In this document: positions 7,969 through 17,493 of the stretch, piece after piece
Numbering within the stretch: the stretch's first letter is position 1
Layout of the letters: each line of letters opens with the position of its first letter
Assembly: GCF_019448085.1 (NCBI RefSeq)
Contig: NZ_JAGFNZ010000002.1
Span: forward strand, 682,001 to 746,000
Source: Caproiciproducens faecalis
Lineage (GTDB): Bacteria > Bacillota > Clostridia > Oscillospirales > Acutalibacteraceae
Direction of reading: 5' to 3'
Length of the DNA: 64,000 nucleotides
The notes under the pieces: generated by a model
The model's input: the letters and a program-made list of their open reading frames with translations, nothing else
The model's database searches: none
Told to the model about the DNA's origin: nothing
Translations under genes and position numbers: made by a program

Positions 7969-8703
7969 TCAAATCTTCATTTCTGAAAATTCCCCGCAGG
8001 CAGTAAAGCCGTAGGAGCGGTAGAAATCCTCATTTTCGTCCTGTGTCCGCAGAATAAAAATTCTTCTGCCCGGCAGCTGGGAAATGAGCGCGGAAAGCGT
8101 TTCATGCCCCAAACCTTTGCACCTTTGCCCGGGGTCAACGCAGACTGCGGACAGCACGGCCGTCTCGTTTGTCCGCGCGGAGCACACCGCGCAGGAAACC
8201 AGAGTGTCCCCTTGCCGGATTCCAACGGCAGCGGCGGTATCGTGCCGAATCCGGTGAGACATGTCCATATAAAACGGCTCAAACTCCGGCGGTGTAAAGC
8301 TTTCCGTGGCACAGGCAGACAAAAGCGCGTAAATATCGCGCAGTCCGGGGTTCTTCTCAAACAAAAACCGCGCCTGCACAGGCTCCGCATTTTCATACAC
8401 CATGATCTGCCCGGTTGAAGTTACCGGAAATCCTGTCTGCTTTGCCGCGGCGGAGCTGCAAAGCAGACGGTTTGCGCCCGTCATCCGGATAAAATCCGTC
8501 AGCTCGTCAAAGTCCGGGCTGCCCGCGTCCAGAATCAACGCATCATCCAGCTTGCAGAGCAGTGTGCCGGTACCCTCCTGTACCCAGAACTGGGCAAACG
8601 GTTCGTTCAGGCCGTAGGCTTCGGCGGCGGAAAGAATCTGGCAGCCGAACGCCGTAGCACCAAACGAGGAAAGGGCATCTTCATATTCTACTTTTTTAAT
8701 CAT
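7969..8703 (-). CDS. GNAT-family N-acetyltransferase
   Basis: The 244-residue protein has a poorly conserved N-terminal half and a C-terminal GNAT domain (about 125-240). The acetyl-CoA loop is recognisable as GQRCKGLGHETLSAL, preceded by strand LSAVCVDP and followed by FYRSYGFTACGEF. That final YGF pattern is typical of the last beta strand. The substrate is unknown. It starts 1 bp after the stop of the upstream M42 peptidase gene, so they are co-translated. The N-terminal half may be a divergent second GNAT-like domain. Confidence 0.75.
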   Translation of the reverse strand: MIKKVEYEDALSSFGATAFGCQILSAAEAYGLNEPFAQFWVQEGTGTLLCKLDDALILDAGSPDFDELTDFIRMTGANRLLCSSAAAKQTGFPVTSTGQIMVYENAEPVQARFLFEKNPGLRDIYALLSACATESFTPPEFEPFYMDMSHRIRHDTAAAVGIRQGDTLVSCAVCSARTNETAVLSAVCVDPGQRCKGLGHETLSALISQLPGRRIFILRTQDENEDFYRSYGFTACGEFSEMKI

Positions 8704-8704
8704 T

Positions 8705-9730
8705 TTATCCCTCGCCAGCTATCATATCCGCAAGCTCACAAACAAGCTTCTGCGCGGAAATAAAATCCTCCTGTGAAATCAGGCTCACTGCGGAATGCAG
8801 ATACCTGCACGGAAGAGATACCGCAACGGTTCTTACCCCGCCGCGGGAAACGTGGATGGCGCCGGCGTCATTTCCGCCCGCGACCGCCCGTTTTGCCTGG
8901 CAGTTCACCCCGGCCTTTTTTGCCGCCTTGAACGCCATCTGATAGTATTCCTTATCGTAAATCGTATGTCTGTCCATAAAGGAAATCACCGCGCCGCCGC
9001 CGACATTGCAGACCTGATTTTCCCTGTCCACGCCCGCCACATCGGCCGCCGTGGTGCTTTCCAGCACGATTGCCGCCTGCGGCTCCACAGCAAAAGCAGC
9101 CGTTCTTGAACCGTTCAATCCGGTTTCCTCCTGTACGGCAAACACAAAGTACAGATCGTATTTCAGGTCGCCCTGAATCATATCGATCATCATGGCACAT
9201 CCGGCACGGTCGTCGAGCGCGCGGCTCTTGAGCATTCCGTGGGAGGTGTCAAAAACGGAGTCGAAGGTGACCGGATCGCCCGGCATTACATGGCTCTCCG
9301 CTTCCTCACGGTTTTCAGCGCCGATATCAATATATAAATCTTTCAGCGGTACGGATTTCTCCTTTTCGTCCTCTTCCAGAAGATGAATCGGCTTCGCGCC
9401 GACGACCCCGCCGACATTCTTGCCCACGGTAACCGGAATGCCGCAGAGCACCCGGCGGTCAATGCCGCCGACCGTGGCGAATTTCAGCAATCCGCCATCC
9501 GTAATATCGGTCACAATCATGCCGACCTCATCCATGTGCGCGTTCAGCATCAGTTTGGTCTTGGGGCGTCTTTCCCCTTTTTTAAACGCGATAATACTGC
9601 CGAGCGGGGTAATTTCCACACTGGTGGCGTACGGCTCGATTTCACCAAGAATCAGATTTCTTACCTCGTCCTCATTCCCGGAAATCCCGCGCGCCGTGCA
9701 CAGACGCTCCAAAAGCTTCCAGTCAGCCAT
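8705..9730 (-). CDS. M42-family metallo-aminopeptidase (first of two)
   Basis: The 341-residue protein carries the M42 metal-site motifs in order: HMDEVG (first His/Asp), DDRAG (bridging Asp), QEETG (catalytic and metal Glu pair), and a late LHS histidine near the C-terminus. These cytosolic enzymes form large oligomers and trim N-terminal residues from peptides (glutamyl or leucyl aminopeptidase, or cellulase M type). Its ATG overlaps the stop of the second M42 gene by one base (TAATG), so expression is coupled. The two paralogues differ in their substrate-pocket regions and may form a mixed complex, but this is inference. Confidence 0.9.
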   Translation of the reverse strand: MADWKLLERLCTARGISGNEDEVRNLILGEIEPYATSVEITPLGSIIAFKKGERRPKTKLMLNAHMDEVGMIVTDITDGGLLKFATVGGIDRRVLCGIPVTVGKNVGGVVGAKPIHLLEEDEKEKSVPLKDLYIDIGAENREEAESHVMPGDPVTFDSVFDTSHGMLKSRALDDRAGCAMMIDMIQGDLKYDLYFVFAVQEETGLNGSRTAAFAVEPQAAIVLESTTAADVAGVDRENQVCNVGGGAVISFMDRHTIYDKEYYQMAFKAAKKAGVNCQAKRAVAGGNDAGAIHVSRGGVRTVAVSLPCRYLHSAVSLISQEDFISAQKLVCELADMIAGEG

Positions 9731-10749
9731 TACTCCACCCCCTTGATGTATTCCGCAATGAGTCTTGCGGTATGCTCCACGTCTTTGAGGTCGATGACTT
9801 CTACCGGCGTGTGCATGTACCGGAGCGGAATAGAGATCAGCTCCGCTTTTACGCCCTTTCGCGTGATGGCAATCTCGTCGGAATTGGTGCCCGTTGAGCC
9901 GCCCATCACATCCAGCTTGTAGGGAATGTGGTTTTTCTTTGCCGTTTCAATCATCCCGTCGATCATACTTCTGTTTAAAATCGGCGCAACCCCGATCATC
10001 GGCCCGCCGCCCAGCTTCCCGCATTTTTCGGGCAGCACGTTCGGCTGTTCGGCAAAGCTGACGTCCACGATCACCGCGTGGGTCGGATTGACGGAATAGG
10101 CGCCTGTGACCGCACCCTGCCCGCCGACTTCCTCCCGGCTGCTCAGAAGGACGGTCACTTCGCAGTTAAGTTCACAACCGGCAAGCAGCTGCGCGCAGCG
10201 GATCAGTACGGCAACGCCCGCCCGGTCGTCCAGTCCGGGAGCGGTCACCCGCGTGCCCAGAAGGCTCTTCGGCGCGGCATGAAGCAGAATCCGGTCGCCG
10301 GGGCGCACCAGTTTTTCCGCTTCGGCTTTGGAAAGTCCCGCGTCCACCGCCATTTTGTCAACGGACACCAGCTTGTCCTCGCTGCCGTCCGAAAGATGGG
10401 GCGGTGTGCAGCAGACGACTCCGGTCAGCACCTCTTTGCCGTAAATGGTCACCGGGCTGCCCGGCAGAACACGGCGGTCAACACCGCCGGTGCGGTCAAC
10501 CCGGAGAAATCCGTGTTTATCAATATTCGTAACGATCAGACCGATCTGATCCAGATGCGCGTCCAGCAGAATATGCTTTTCCGCGCCGAGCTTTCCCATT
10601 TTTGCAATCACGTTGCCCATTTTGTCAACATGAGCCTTTGCGTATTTGGAAAGCTCCTTTCCCGCCGCTTTTGCCGCTGCGTTTTCGTTCCCCGGTGTGC
10701 CGGGAGCCGCGCAAAGGCGAAAAACAAGCCCCTTCAGTTCATCCATCAT
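9730..10749 (-). CDS. M42-family metallo-aminopeptidase (second of two)
   Basis: The 339-residue paralogue of the neighbouring gene has the motifs HLDQIG, DDRAGVA, REEVGGQG, VDVSFAEQP and a C-terminal MHTPVEV with the last metal His. All expected metal and catalytic residues are present, so it should be active. It probably finishes peptide breakdown in the cytosol. It leads the operon M42-M42-GNAT-DUF6440-YnbB. murD ends 74 bp upstream, so read-through from murD is possible. A second in-frame ATG at 10746 is equally possible as start. Confidence 0.9.
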   Translation of the reverse strand: MMDELKGLVFRLCAAPGTPGNENAAAKAAGKELSKYAKAHVDKMGNVIAKMGKLGAEKHILLDAHLDQIGLIVTNIDKHGFLRVDRTGGVDRRVLPGSPVTIYGKEVLTGVVCCTPPHLSDGSEDKLVSVDKMAVDAGLSKAEAEKLVRPGDRILLHAAPKSLLGTRVTAPGLDDRAGVAVLIRCAQLLAGCELNCEVTVLLSSREEVGGQGAVTGAYSVNPTHAVIVDVSFAEQPNVLPEKCGKLGGGPMIGVAPILNRSMIDGMIETAKKNHIPYKLDVMGGSTGTNSDEIAITRKGVKAELISIPLRYMHTPVEVIDLKDVEHTARLIAEYIKGVE

Positions 10750-10823
10750 ATCACTCCGTTATCTGCTGTATTTCTGATGATATCAATCTTTTATCTATCA
10801 TGCTGTATGTAAACGGCGGGCGG

Positions 10824-12209
10824 CTACAGCTGCCCCACCAGTTTTTTAAACTCCTCGCCGCGTGTTTCATAGTTCGGGAACATGTCAAAGCTGGCGCAGG
10901 CCGGCGAAAGGGATACAATATCACCCGGCACTGCCTCGGCCCGGCAAGTCCGAACCGCTTCCTGAAGCGACTGCACCCGGATGATTTTCGGACTGCCCTC
11001 CCGGTACTTCGGCGCCGCCTTGACGCTCTCCTCGATTTTGTCCGCGGTCGCGCCCATCAGCACCAGCGTTTTTACACTGTCCACCACGGCGGGGCCAAAG
11101 GAATCGAACGGAATTTTTTTATCGTAGCCGCCGGCAATCAGAATGATTTTGCGGTCAAACAGCTTCAAGGTTCCGTTTGCCGTCCGGCTCGGGGTCGTCC
11201 CGATGGAATCATTATAATATGTTACGCCGTCCAGCTCACGCACAAATTCGTTGCGGTGCTCCACACCGGAAAACGCGCGCGCCGTCTGAACCATAATATC
11301 GGTACCGACCGTTCCCCACAGGGCACAGACAGCCGCAAGATAATTTTCAATGTTGTGGCCGCCGGGAACCTTGATGTCCGAGGCGTCCATTACTTTATAA
11401 TCCTGCCCGTTCAGCGACATGACGATCTCATTTTGATCGTTGAGCCACGCGCCGTTCCCGCATCTGCCCTTCCGGCTGAACATCATTCGTTCGCCGCGGA
11501 CGTCCTGCGCAAAACCGGTCGTGATTTCATAGTCCGCGTTCAGCACCGCGCGCCCGAAAGCGTTCTGATGCAGGATAATGTTCTTTTTGGCGTCGATATA
11601 TTCCTGCATATCTTTATGCATATCCAGATGGTTTGGGGTAACGTTCGTCACGATTGCGACATCCGGGCTGCGGCGCATGGAAATCAGCTGGAAGCTGGAA
11701 AGCTCCACCACCGCCACGTCGTCCGGGCCGATGCTCTCAATTTCGGGCAGCAGGGGATTGCCGATATTGCCCCCAAGGTGGACGGTTTTGCCGGCGGCTT
11801 TCAGCATTTCGGAAACAATGGTGGTCGTGGTGGTTTTTCCGTCGCTGCCGGTCACCGCAAAAATTTTACACGGGCACAGGTCAAAAAACACTTCCATTTC
11901 AGAGGTGACCGCGGCGCCGCGCCCACGGGCCGCATTCAGCTCCGGCAGATCATATTTCATGCCGGGTGTACGGAAAATGATGTCCTCGTCCAGATTTTCC
12001 AGATACCCTTCGCCGAGCTTCAGCGAAACGCCCAGCTTCTTCAGCTCCTCCGCCGTTTCACCCAGCTTTTCCTCCGTACGCCGGTCACGGGCCGTTACCG
12101 CCGCCCCGTGCCGCGCAAATATTTTAATCAGCGGAAGATTGCTGCCGCCAATGCCGCAGAACGCAACTTTTTTCCCCAGCAACGAACTGTAAAATTTCTG
12201 AATATCCAT
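10824..12209 (-). CDS. murD: UDP-N-acetylmuramoylalanine--D-glutamate ligase
   Basis: The 461-residue Mur ligase adds D-Glu to UDP-MurNAc-L-Ala in peptidoglycan precursor synthesis. An N-terminal Rossmann-like domain (VAFCGIGGSNLPL) is followed by the ATP loop TGSDGKTTTTT, then ELSSFQL, the HLDMHKDM motif and a C-terminal ligase domain with AGGYDKK. ATG 12209 is chosen because CGGAGGCATCT lies just before it; an upstream ATG gives ten extra residues without support. No other mur or dcw gene is adjacent, so murD is separated from the usual cluster here. Confidence 0.95.
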   Translation of the reverse strand: MDIQKFYSSLLGKKVAFCGIGGSNLPLIKIFARHGAAVTARDRRTEEKLGETAEELKKLGVSLKLGEGYLENLDEDIIFRTPGMKYDLPELNAARGRGAAVTSEMEVFFDLCPCKIFAVTGSDGKTTTTTIVSEMLKAAGKTVHLGGNIGNPLLPEIESIGPDDVAVVELSSFQLISMRRSPDVAIVTNVTPNHLDMHKDMQEYIDAKKNIILHQNAFGRAVLNADYEITTGFAQDVRGERMMFSRKGRCGNGAWLNDQNEIVMSLNGQDYKVMDASDIKVPGGHNIENYLAAVCALWGTVGTDIMVQTARAFSGVEHRNEFVRELDGVTYYNDSIGTTPSRTANGTLKLFDRKIILIAGGYDKKIPFDSFGPAVVDSVKTLVLMGATADKIEESVKAAPKYREGSPKIIRVQSLQEAVRTCRAEAVPGDIVSLSPACASFDMFPNYETRGEEFKKLVGQL

Positions 12210-12344
12210 AGATGCCTCCGACTTATTTTTCCGGTTCACTCATGAAAATACCGGTACTGCAATATTTCCTATTATACTTTCACGCGTACAAAATAGCAAG
12301 TAATGCCGGAGAAAATCGCGCTCTGCCGCCCGTAAAAGCAGGAT

Positions 12345-13055
12345 TCATTTTCCCGCGGCGCTCAGGAAGGCGCGGAAAAGATCCTCGCTGTCGCTGTCCG
12401 GCTCAAACAGATACTCCGGGTGCCACTGAACACCCATAAAGAACCGCCGTCCCGGCATATACAGGCACTCCGCAAGACCATCCGCAGAACTTGCCCCGCA
12501 CAAAAGCGGAGGCGCCAGCTCTTTTACCGCCTGATGGTGCATGCTGTTGACCAGCATCTTCGTCTTGTGAAGAATGCCGTAGAGAGGACTTTCCTTTTCT
12601 ATAGTAATTCCGTGCACCGCAACATCGTAGGGCGGCTTCTGATAATGAGCCACCGGCAGTCCGCTGACCTGAGCGGGAATATCCTGGTACAAGCTGCCGC
12701 CAAGCGCCACGTTCATCAGCTGAATCCCGCGGCAGATGCCCAGCACAGGTTTGTCGGCCTGCACGGCCTGATTCAGCAAAAGAATCTCAAACCGGTCGCG
12801 CTGTACGTCGATGGAGCCGCAAAACCGCAGCGTTTCTTCGTTAAAAAGCGCGGGATGTACGTCCGGCCCGCCGGTAAACAGGAAGCCGTCGCATAGTTTG
12901 GTCAGCGCGGCAATGTCCTCCTCATCACTTGAAAGCGGAAGCACCAGCGGTACGCCGCCCGATTCCTCAATGGCGTGCAAGTAGTTTGGCCGCATCCAGA
13001 GCCGCCCCTGCTCCGTATCGTAAAGAGGCGTTACGCCGATAATCGGTTTTGCCAT
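12345..13055 (-). CDS. Gamma-glutamyl-gamma-aminobutyrate hydrolase (PuuD-like, peptidase C26)
   Basis: The 236-residue class I glutamine-amidotransferase-like hydrolase has nucleophile Cys108 in LGICRGIQLMN and the His212-Pro-Glu214 pair in VQWHPEY, so the catalytic triad is complete. Family members hydrolyse gamma-glutamyl amide bonds, for example gamma-glutamyl-GABA in putrescine use or related peptides. No other polyamine gene is nearby, so the substrate is open. A strong GAGGGGGTA ribosome site precedes ATG 13055. It is transcribed divergently from ypeB, with about 110 bp between them. Confidence 0.88.
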   Translation of the reverse strand: MAKPIIGVTPLYDTEQGRLWMRPNYLHAIEESGGVPLVLPLSSDEEDIAALTKLCDGFLFTGGPDVHPALFNEETLRFCGSIDVQRDRFEILLLNQAVQADKPVLGICRGIQLMNVALGGSLYQDIPAQVSGLPVAHYQKPPYDVAVHGITIEKESPLYGILHKTKMLVNSMHHQAVKELAPPLLCGASSADGLAECLYMPGRRFFMGVQWHPEYLFEPDSDSEDLFRAFLSAAGK

Positions 13056-13168
13056 AAAAATACCCCCTCATTGTTTTTTTTATTATATCATTCGTATTGC
13101 GTCCGGCGGCGAAAAATCCGTATATTTCTGTCTGATGTGTGAAAAATAGCGGCATGGGGTGAATGTAT

Positions 13169-14443
13169 ATGAATAAAAAAAGAGTGATTACGCTAGTCGC
13201 TATGGTCGCGCTGATTGTAACGCTCGGTGCAACCACCGCGATGGGCTATGTTTCCGCAAACAAATATAAAATGAATCTGGAATACAACTACAAGCGTGCC
13301 ATGGGTGATTTGAGCGGATGCGTTTCCAACATTGAGATCGCGCTCAACAAGGCCTCCTACGCCAATACGATGACCCAGCAGAACGGACTGGCCGCCAAAC
13401 TGATGCGGGAATCCAGCATGGCGAAGTCCGCGCTGGCGGTTCTGCCGATTACCGACCATTCGCTGGACAACGTGACAAAGTTCGTTACGCAGGTAGGGGA
13501 TTTTTCAATGACCCTGTCCAACAAAATCTCCGCCGGGCAGAAAATCAGCGACGAAGAGTACAAGACGATGAGCGAGCTGGAACAGTACGCAAAAACGCTG
13601 CAGTCCGGCCTGCAGAATGTGAAAACCAATATTGAGTCCAACCAGCTTTCGGATGAATTCAAGAAGACGGCGGAGGATTTCACCAACTTCCCCTCCCTGA
13701 TTTACGACGGCCCGTTTTCCGACCATATCAACCAGCTGAAGCCTAAGCTGACGGAAGGCCGCCCCCAGATTGCCCAAGGCAACGCGCAGAACATTGCGGC
13801 GGAGTTTCTGGGCGTTACACAGGACAAGCTGCAGCACACACAGGACACGGCGGGCGGTCTGCCCACTTATAATTTTACCGCAAACAACGGCAGTATCCGC
13901 ATCTGTGTGACAAAAGCTGGCGGATTTATCTCCAGCATGGAAAATTCCCGCGATGTGACCGCCGAAAACCTCAGCTATGAGGACGCTTCCAAAAAATCCG
14001 CCAGTTTTCTGCAGGGCAGGGGCATTTCCGACATGAAGCAGACGTACTACGTCATCAACGACGGAATCTGCACCATCAACTACGCCTACTATAAAAACGA
14101 TGTTATCTACTATCCGGATTTAATTAAGGTCTCTGTCGCGCTGGACAACGGAGAAATTTTGCTCTTCAATTCTACCGGCTATATTATGAATCATCACGAC
14201 CGGACGATTCAGGCAAAAATCACCGCCGATCAGGCACAGGCATCCGTCAGTAAAAAGCTCACGGTACAAAAAAGAGGGCTGGCTTTGATTCCAACCCCCG
14301 GTTTGAGCGAAGTGCTCACCTATGAATTTTTATGCAGCGGACAGAATAACGAGCGGGTTCTGGTCTATATTAACGCAACCACCGGGATGGAGGAACAGAT
14401 TTTGATTCTGCAGACCTCCGACAACGGCATTCTGACCAAGTAA
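13169..14443 (+). CDS. ypeB: Spore germination protein YpeB
   Basis: The protein of about 424 residues has an N-terminal membrane anchor (VITLVAMVALIVTLGATTAMGY split at residues 5-25), a long helical region, and C-terminal PepSY-like repeats (about 200-420). This is the YpeB layout. In Bacillus, YpeB stabilises the cortex-lytic enzyme SleB in the spore inner membrane and is needed for its activity. sleB normally precedes ypeB, but here ypeB stands alone between a C26 hydrolase and the arginine operon. The ATG at 13169 is preferred because GGGGTGA is 7 nt upstream; the ATG at 13163 is also possible. It points to a spore-forming host. Confidence 0.9.
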   Translation: MNKKRVITLVAMVALIVTLGATTAMGYVSANKYKMNLEYNYKRAMGDLSGCVSNIEIALNKASYANTMTQQNGLAAKLMRESSMAKSALAVLPITDHSLDNVTKFVTQVGDFSMTLSNKISAGQKISDEEYKTMSELEQYAKTLQSGLQNVKTNIESNQLSDEFKKTAEDFTNFPSLIYDGPFSDHINQLKPKLTEGRPQIAQGNAQNIAAEFLGVTQDKLQHTQDTAGGLPTYNFTANNGSIRICVTKAGGFISSMENSRDVTAENLSYEDASKKSASFLQGRGISDMKQTYYVINDGICTINYAYYKNDVIYYPDLIKVSVALDNGEILLFNSTGYIMNHHDRTIQAKITADQAQASVSKKLTVQKRGLALIPTPGLSEVLTYEFLCSGQNNERVLVYINATTGMEEQILILQTSDNGILTK

Positions 14444-14445
14444 CT

Positions 14446-15354
14446 TTATTTTCCGCCCATCAGGCTGACCAGGACGGCTTTCTGCGCGTGCAGACGGTTT
14501 TCAGCCTCATCAAAGATTTCTTTCGAGTGTTTTTCAAACATTTCCGCAGTGATCTCTTCGCCGCGGTGCGCGGGCAGACAGTGCTGGACGATTGCGTCGC
14601 TCTTGGCGGCGGACATCACATCGTCATTGATCTGGAAGCCCTTAAACGCATCGCGGCGTTTCTGTGCTTCCGCTTCCTGACCCATGGAGGCCCACACGTC
14701 GGTAATCACCACGTCGGCGCCTTTAGCGGCTTCCTTCGGATCGGTGGTCATGCTGAACGCCGGATGAGTCACAGCAAAGTCAAGCACGGCGGCGCTCGGT
14801 TTGTATTCCGTCGGGCAGGCGACGGCGACTTCCATCTTCATTTTCAGGCCGCCCACGATCAGCGAATTCATCATATTGTTGCCGTCGCCAATATAGCACA
14901 GCTTCAGGCCGTCAAGGCTGCCCTTGTACTCGCGGATGGTCATCAGGTCGGCCAGCACCTGACACGGATGGGAAAAGTCGGTCAGCCCGTTGATGATGGG
15001 GATGGTGCCGTTCTGTGCCAGCGACTCCACCTCCGACTGCTTGAAGGTACGGATCATAATGCCGTCCAAATAGCGGGAAAGCACCCGGGCGGTGTCCTGT
15101 ACCGGTTCGCCGCGGCCGATTTGAAGATCCTTTGAGGAAAGGAAGATCGGCAGGCCGCCCAGCTGGTACATACCGACTTCAAAGGAAACACGCGTTCTGG
15201 TGGAAGCTTTTTCAAAGATCATACCCAGTGTTTTGCCCGCCAGGTGGTGGTGTTCAATGCCGTGCTTCTGTTCGTATTTGAGCTGGTCGGCGAGGTTTAA
15301 AATGGAAGTGATGTCTTCGCTGGTCAGATCAAGCAGTTTCAGCAGATGTTTCAT
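14446..15354 (-). CDS. argF: Ornithine carbamoyltransferase
   Basis: The 302-residue enzyme makes citrulline from ornithine and carbamoyl phosphate. Motifs are EKASTRTRVSFEVG (carbamoyl phosphate), HPCQVLADL and HCLPAHRGEE (ornithine-binding Cys). ATG 15354 has AGGAGGGCAACC in front and gives the usual family length. It is the last gene of the arginine operon, 50 bp after argD, and its 3' end meets ypeB head-on with only two bases between the stops. No clear terminator is seen there. Confidence 0.96.
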   Translation of the reverse strand: MKHLLKLLDLTSEDITSILNLADQLKYEQKHGIEHHHLAGKTLGMIFEKASTRTRVSFEVGMYQLGGLPIFLSSKDLQIGRGEPVQDTARVLSRYLDGIMIRTFKQSEVESLAQNGTIPIINGLTDFSHPCQVLADLMTIREYKGSLDGLKLCYIGDGNNMMNSLIVGGLKMKMEVAVACPTEYKPSAAVLDFAVTHPAFSMTTDPKEAAKGADVVITDVWASMGQEAEAQKRRDAFKGFQINDDVMSAAKSDAIVQHCLPAHRGEEITAEMFEKHSKEIFDEAENRLHAQKAVLVSLMGGK

Positions 15355-15403
15355 GGTTGCCCTCCTAAAATTCAGATGATGTATGGTTTGATGGGGTTTC
15401 TGT

Positions 15404-16591
15404 TCAGGAATTTTCCTGTATGGTTTTTTCAAGAATTGCCAGACCTTTGTCAATGTCTTCCACCATGATGGTCAGCGGCGGCAGGAACCGGAGCATCTCT
15501 TTCGCCGTCAGAACCAAAAGGCCGTTTTCGGCGCATTTCTGCGCAATTTCTTTTGCGGTTTTGTTCTTCAGCTTCGCGCCGAGCATCATGCCCATTCCAC
15601 GGACAAGTTCAATCCCTTCCATAGCGGAAAGCTTCTGTGTCAGGTACGCGCCTTTTTTCCCGACTTCCTGTAAAAAGTCCTCGTTCCCGACCACGTCCAG
15701 CACCGCGAGCGCACCCGCGCAGACAACCGGGTTGCCGCCGAAGGTGGAGCCGTGCGAGCCCGCGTCCATCACCGTTCCAAGGCGCTCCCCGCAAAGGCAC
15801 GCGCCGATTGGCAGTCCGCCGCCGAGTCCCTTCGCGCTGGTCAGAATGTCCGGCATGATTCCGTAATTCTGGAAACAGTAAAGCTTTCCCGTACGGCCAA
15901 CCCCGGTCTGTACCTCGTCAACAAGGAGCAGAATGTCGCGTTCTGCGCAGAACGCGGAAAGCTCCTTTACAAAACCGGCCTGCAGCGGCAGTACGCCGCC
16001 CTCGCCCTGCACCAGTTCAATCATCACGGCACAGGTGTCCTTTGTAACATTTTCCTTTACGCTGTCCATATTGGTACCCGCGTAGGAAAAGCCCTCTGTC
16101 AGCGGAGTGAATTTTTCATGGAACGAATCCTGCCCGGTTGCGGCCAGTGTGGTAAGAGTCCGCCCGTGGAACGAATTCTGCAGGGTGACAATCCAGCACC
16201 GGTTTTTCCCGTATTTGTCCGCGGCGTACTTTCTGGCCACCTTCACGGCACATTCGTTTGCCTCCGCGCCGGAATTGCCGAAAAAGACCTTTGAAAATCC
16301 CGTCAGGGTGCAAAGCTTTTCCGCCAGCTTTGTCTGCATGGGCTGATAGTATAAATTGGAGGTATGCTGCAAGGTAGCTGCCTGCTTCGCTACCGCCTGC
16401 GTCCATCGTTCGTCACAGTAGCCAAGCGAGTTCACGCCGATTCCGCTTGTAAAATCAATGTACTCTTTTCCGTTGCAGTCCACCGCGGTTGCTCCGTGGC
16501 CGGAAACCAGCGCCACGGGAAACCGCCCGTAGGTCTGCATGAGATACTTCCGGTCCTGTTCCTGAATTTCTTCAAAAGTCATTTGTTTCAC
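15404..16591 (-). CDS. argD: Acetylornithine aminotransferase
   Basis: The 395-residue class III PLP aminotransferase carries the conserved GNSGAEANECA, the aspartate in LLVDEVQTGVGRTG and the PLP lysine in TSAKGLGGGLPIG. It converts N-acetylglutamate semialdehyde to N-acetylornithine using glutamate. Its place between argB and argF supports acetylornithine rather than another amine substrate. A GGGGTGAAACAA ribosome site precedes ATG 16591. Confidence 0.95.
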   Translation of the reverse strand: MKQMTFEEIQEQDRKYLMQTYGRFPVALVSGHGATAVDCNGKEYIDFTSGIGVNSLGYCDERWTQAVAKQAATLQHTSNLYYQPMQTKLAEKLCTLTGFSKVFFGNSGAEANECAVKVARKYAADKYGKNRCWIVTLQNSFHGRTLTTLAATGQDSFHEKFTPLTEGFSYAGTNMDSVKENVTKDTCAVMIELVQGEGGVLPLQAGFVKELSAFCAERDILLLVDEVQTGVGRTGKLYCFQNYGIMPDILTSAKGLGGGLPIGACLCGERLGTVMDAGSHGSTFGGNPVVCAGALAVLDVVGNEDFLQEVGKKGAYLTQKLSAMEGIELVRGMGMMLGAKLKNKTAKEIAQKCAENGLLVLTAKEMLRFLPPLTIMVEDIDKGLAILEKTIQENS

Positions 16592-16609
16592 CCCTATTAT
16601 GTTGTTTTA

Positions 16610-17467
16610 TCAGCAGAACATCGTGCCGATGCCCTCATCCGAAAAAAGTTCGATTAAGATTGAGTGCGGAATCCGTCCGTCAATGATGTGCGCGCGGCTT
16701 ACGCCCCGCCGGACCGCTTCCACACAGCAGTCGATTTTCGGGATCATTCCCCCGCTGATGATTCCCTGATTCTGCAGCTTTGGCACATCGCTGACGTTTA
16801 CAACCGGAATCAGGGTGTTTTCGTCATCTTTATCGGCGAGAAGCCCTTTGATATCCGTCATCAGGATCAGCTTTAAGGCACCCATTTCCGCGGCGATACG
16901 GGCCGCGGCAATATCCGCGTTAATATTGTAGACTTCCCCGTTTTCACCGCCGGCCACGGTTGCTACAATGGGTACATAGCCGTTTGCCGTTGCATGCGAG
17001 ATAATGTCCGTGTTCACTTGTGTAATCTCGCCCACAAAGCCAAGGTCTTCCTGTGCCGCGAGTTTTTTGGCCTTTATCATTCCGCCGTCCAGCCCGCAAA
17101 GGCCGATGGCCCGGCCGTTGTGCCGCTCCAGAAGCTGAACAAGGTCCTTGTTGACCTTGCCCGCCAAAACCATCTGCACCACATCCACGGTTTCCGCGTC
17201 GGTGACGCGCAGCCCGTCGACGAACCGGCTTTCCTTGCCGATCTTTTTGAGCATTCCGCTGATTTCCGGCCCGCCGCCGTGCACCAGCACCACGTTGATG
17301 CCGACCAGCTGCATCAGGACAATATCGCTCATGACCGCGTCTTTCAGATCTTCGTTTACCATGGCGTTTCCGCCGTATTTTACAACGACCGTCTTGCCCG
17401 CGTATTTCTGTATATACGGCAGAGCCTGCACCAGAACCTGCGCCCGGTTCGCATTGGTAATATCCAT
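16610..17467 (-). CDS. argB: Acetylglutamate kinase
   Basis: The protein of about 285 residues has the amino-acid-kinase motifs VVKYGGNAM, VHGGGPEI and the C-terminal IDGRIPHS. It phosphorylates N-acetylglutamate, usually the feedback-controlled step of the cyclic pathway. The start is placed at 17467 (MDITNANRAQ), because GGAGG lies 10 nt upstream. An ATG at 17494 overlaps the argJ stop as ATGA and would add nine residues. Either way it is coupled to argJ. Confidence 0.94.
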   Translation of the reverse strand: MDITNANRAQVLVQALPYIQKYAGKTVVVKYGGNAMVNEDLKDAVMSDIVLMQLVGINVVLVHGGGPEISGMLKKIGKESRFVDGLRVTDAETVDVVQMVLAGKVNKDLVQLLERHNGRAIGLCGLDGGMIKAKKLAAQEDLGFVGEITQVNTDIISHATANGYVPIVATVAGGENGEVYNINADIAAARIAAEMGALKLILMTDIKGLLADKDDENTLIPVVNVSDVPKLQNQGIISGGMIPKIDCCVEAVRRGVSRAHIIDGRIPHSILIELFSDEGIGTMFC

Positions 17468-17493
17468 CCTCTTCCATCCTCCGTCCGCGTTCA

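Noticed and set aside
10602-12245. 547-codon open frame on the plus strand
   Set aside because: It lies almost entirely opposite murD, whose frame has all Mur ligase motifs and a ribosome site. The plus frame has poor composition (His/Arg/Val-rich) and no ribosome site.
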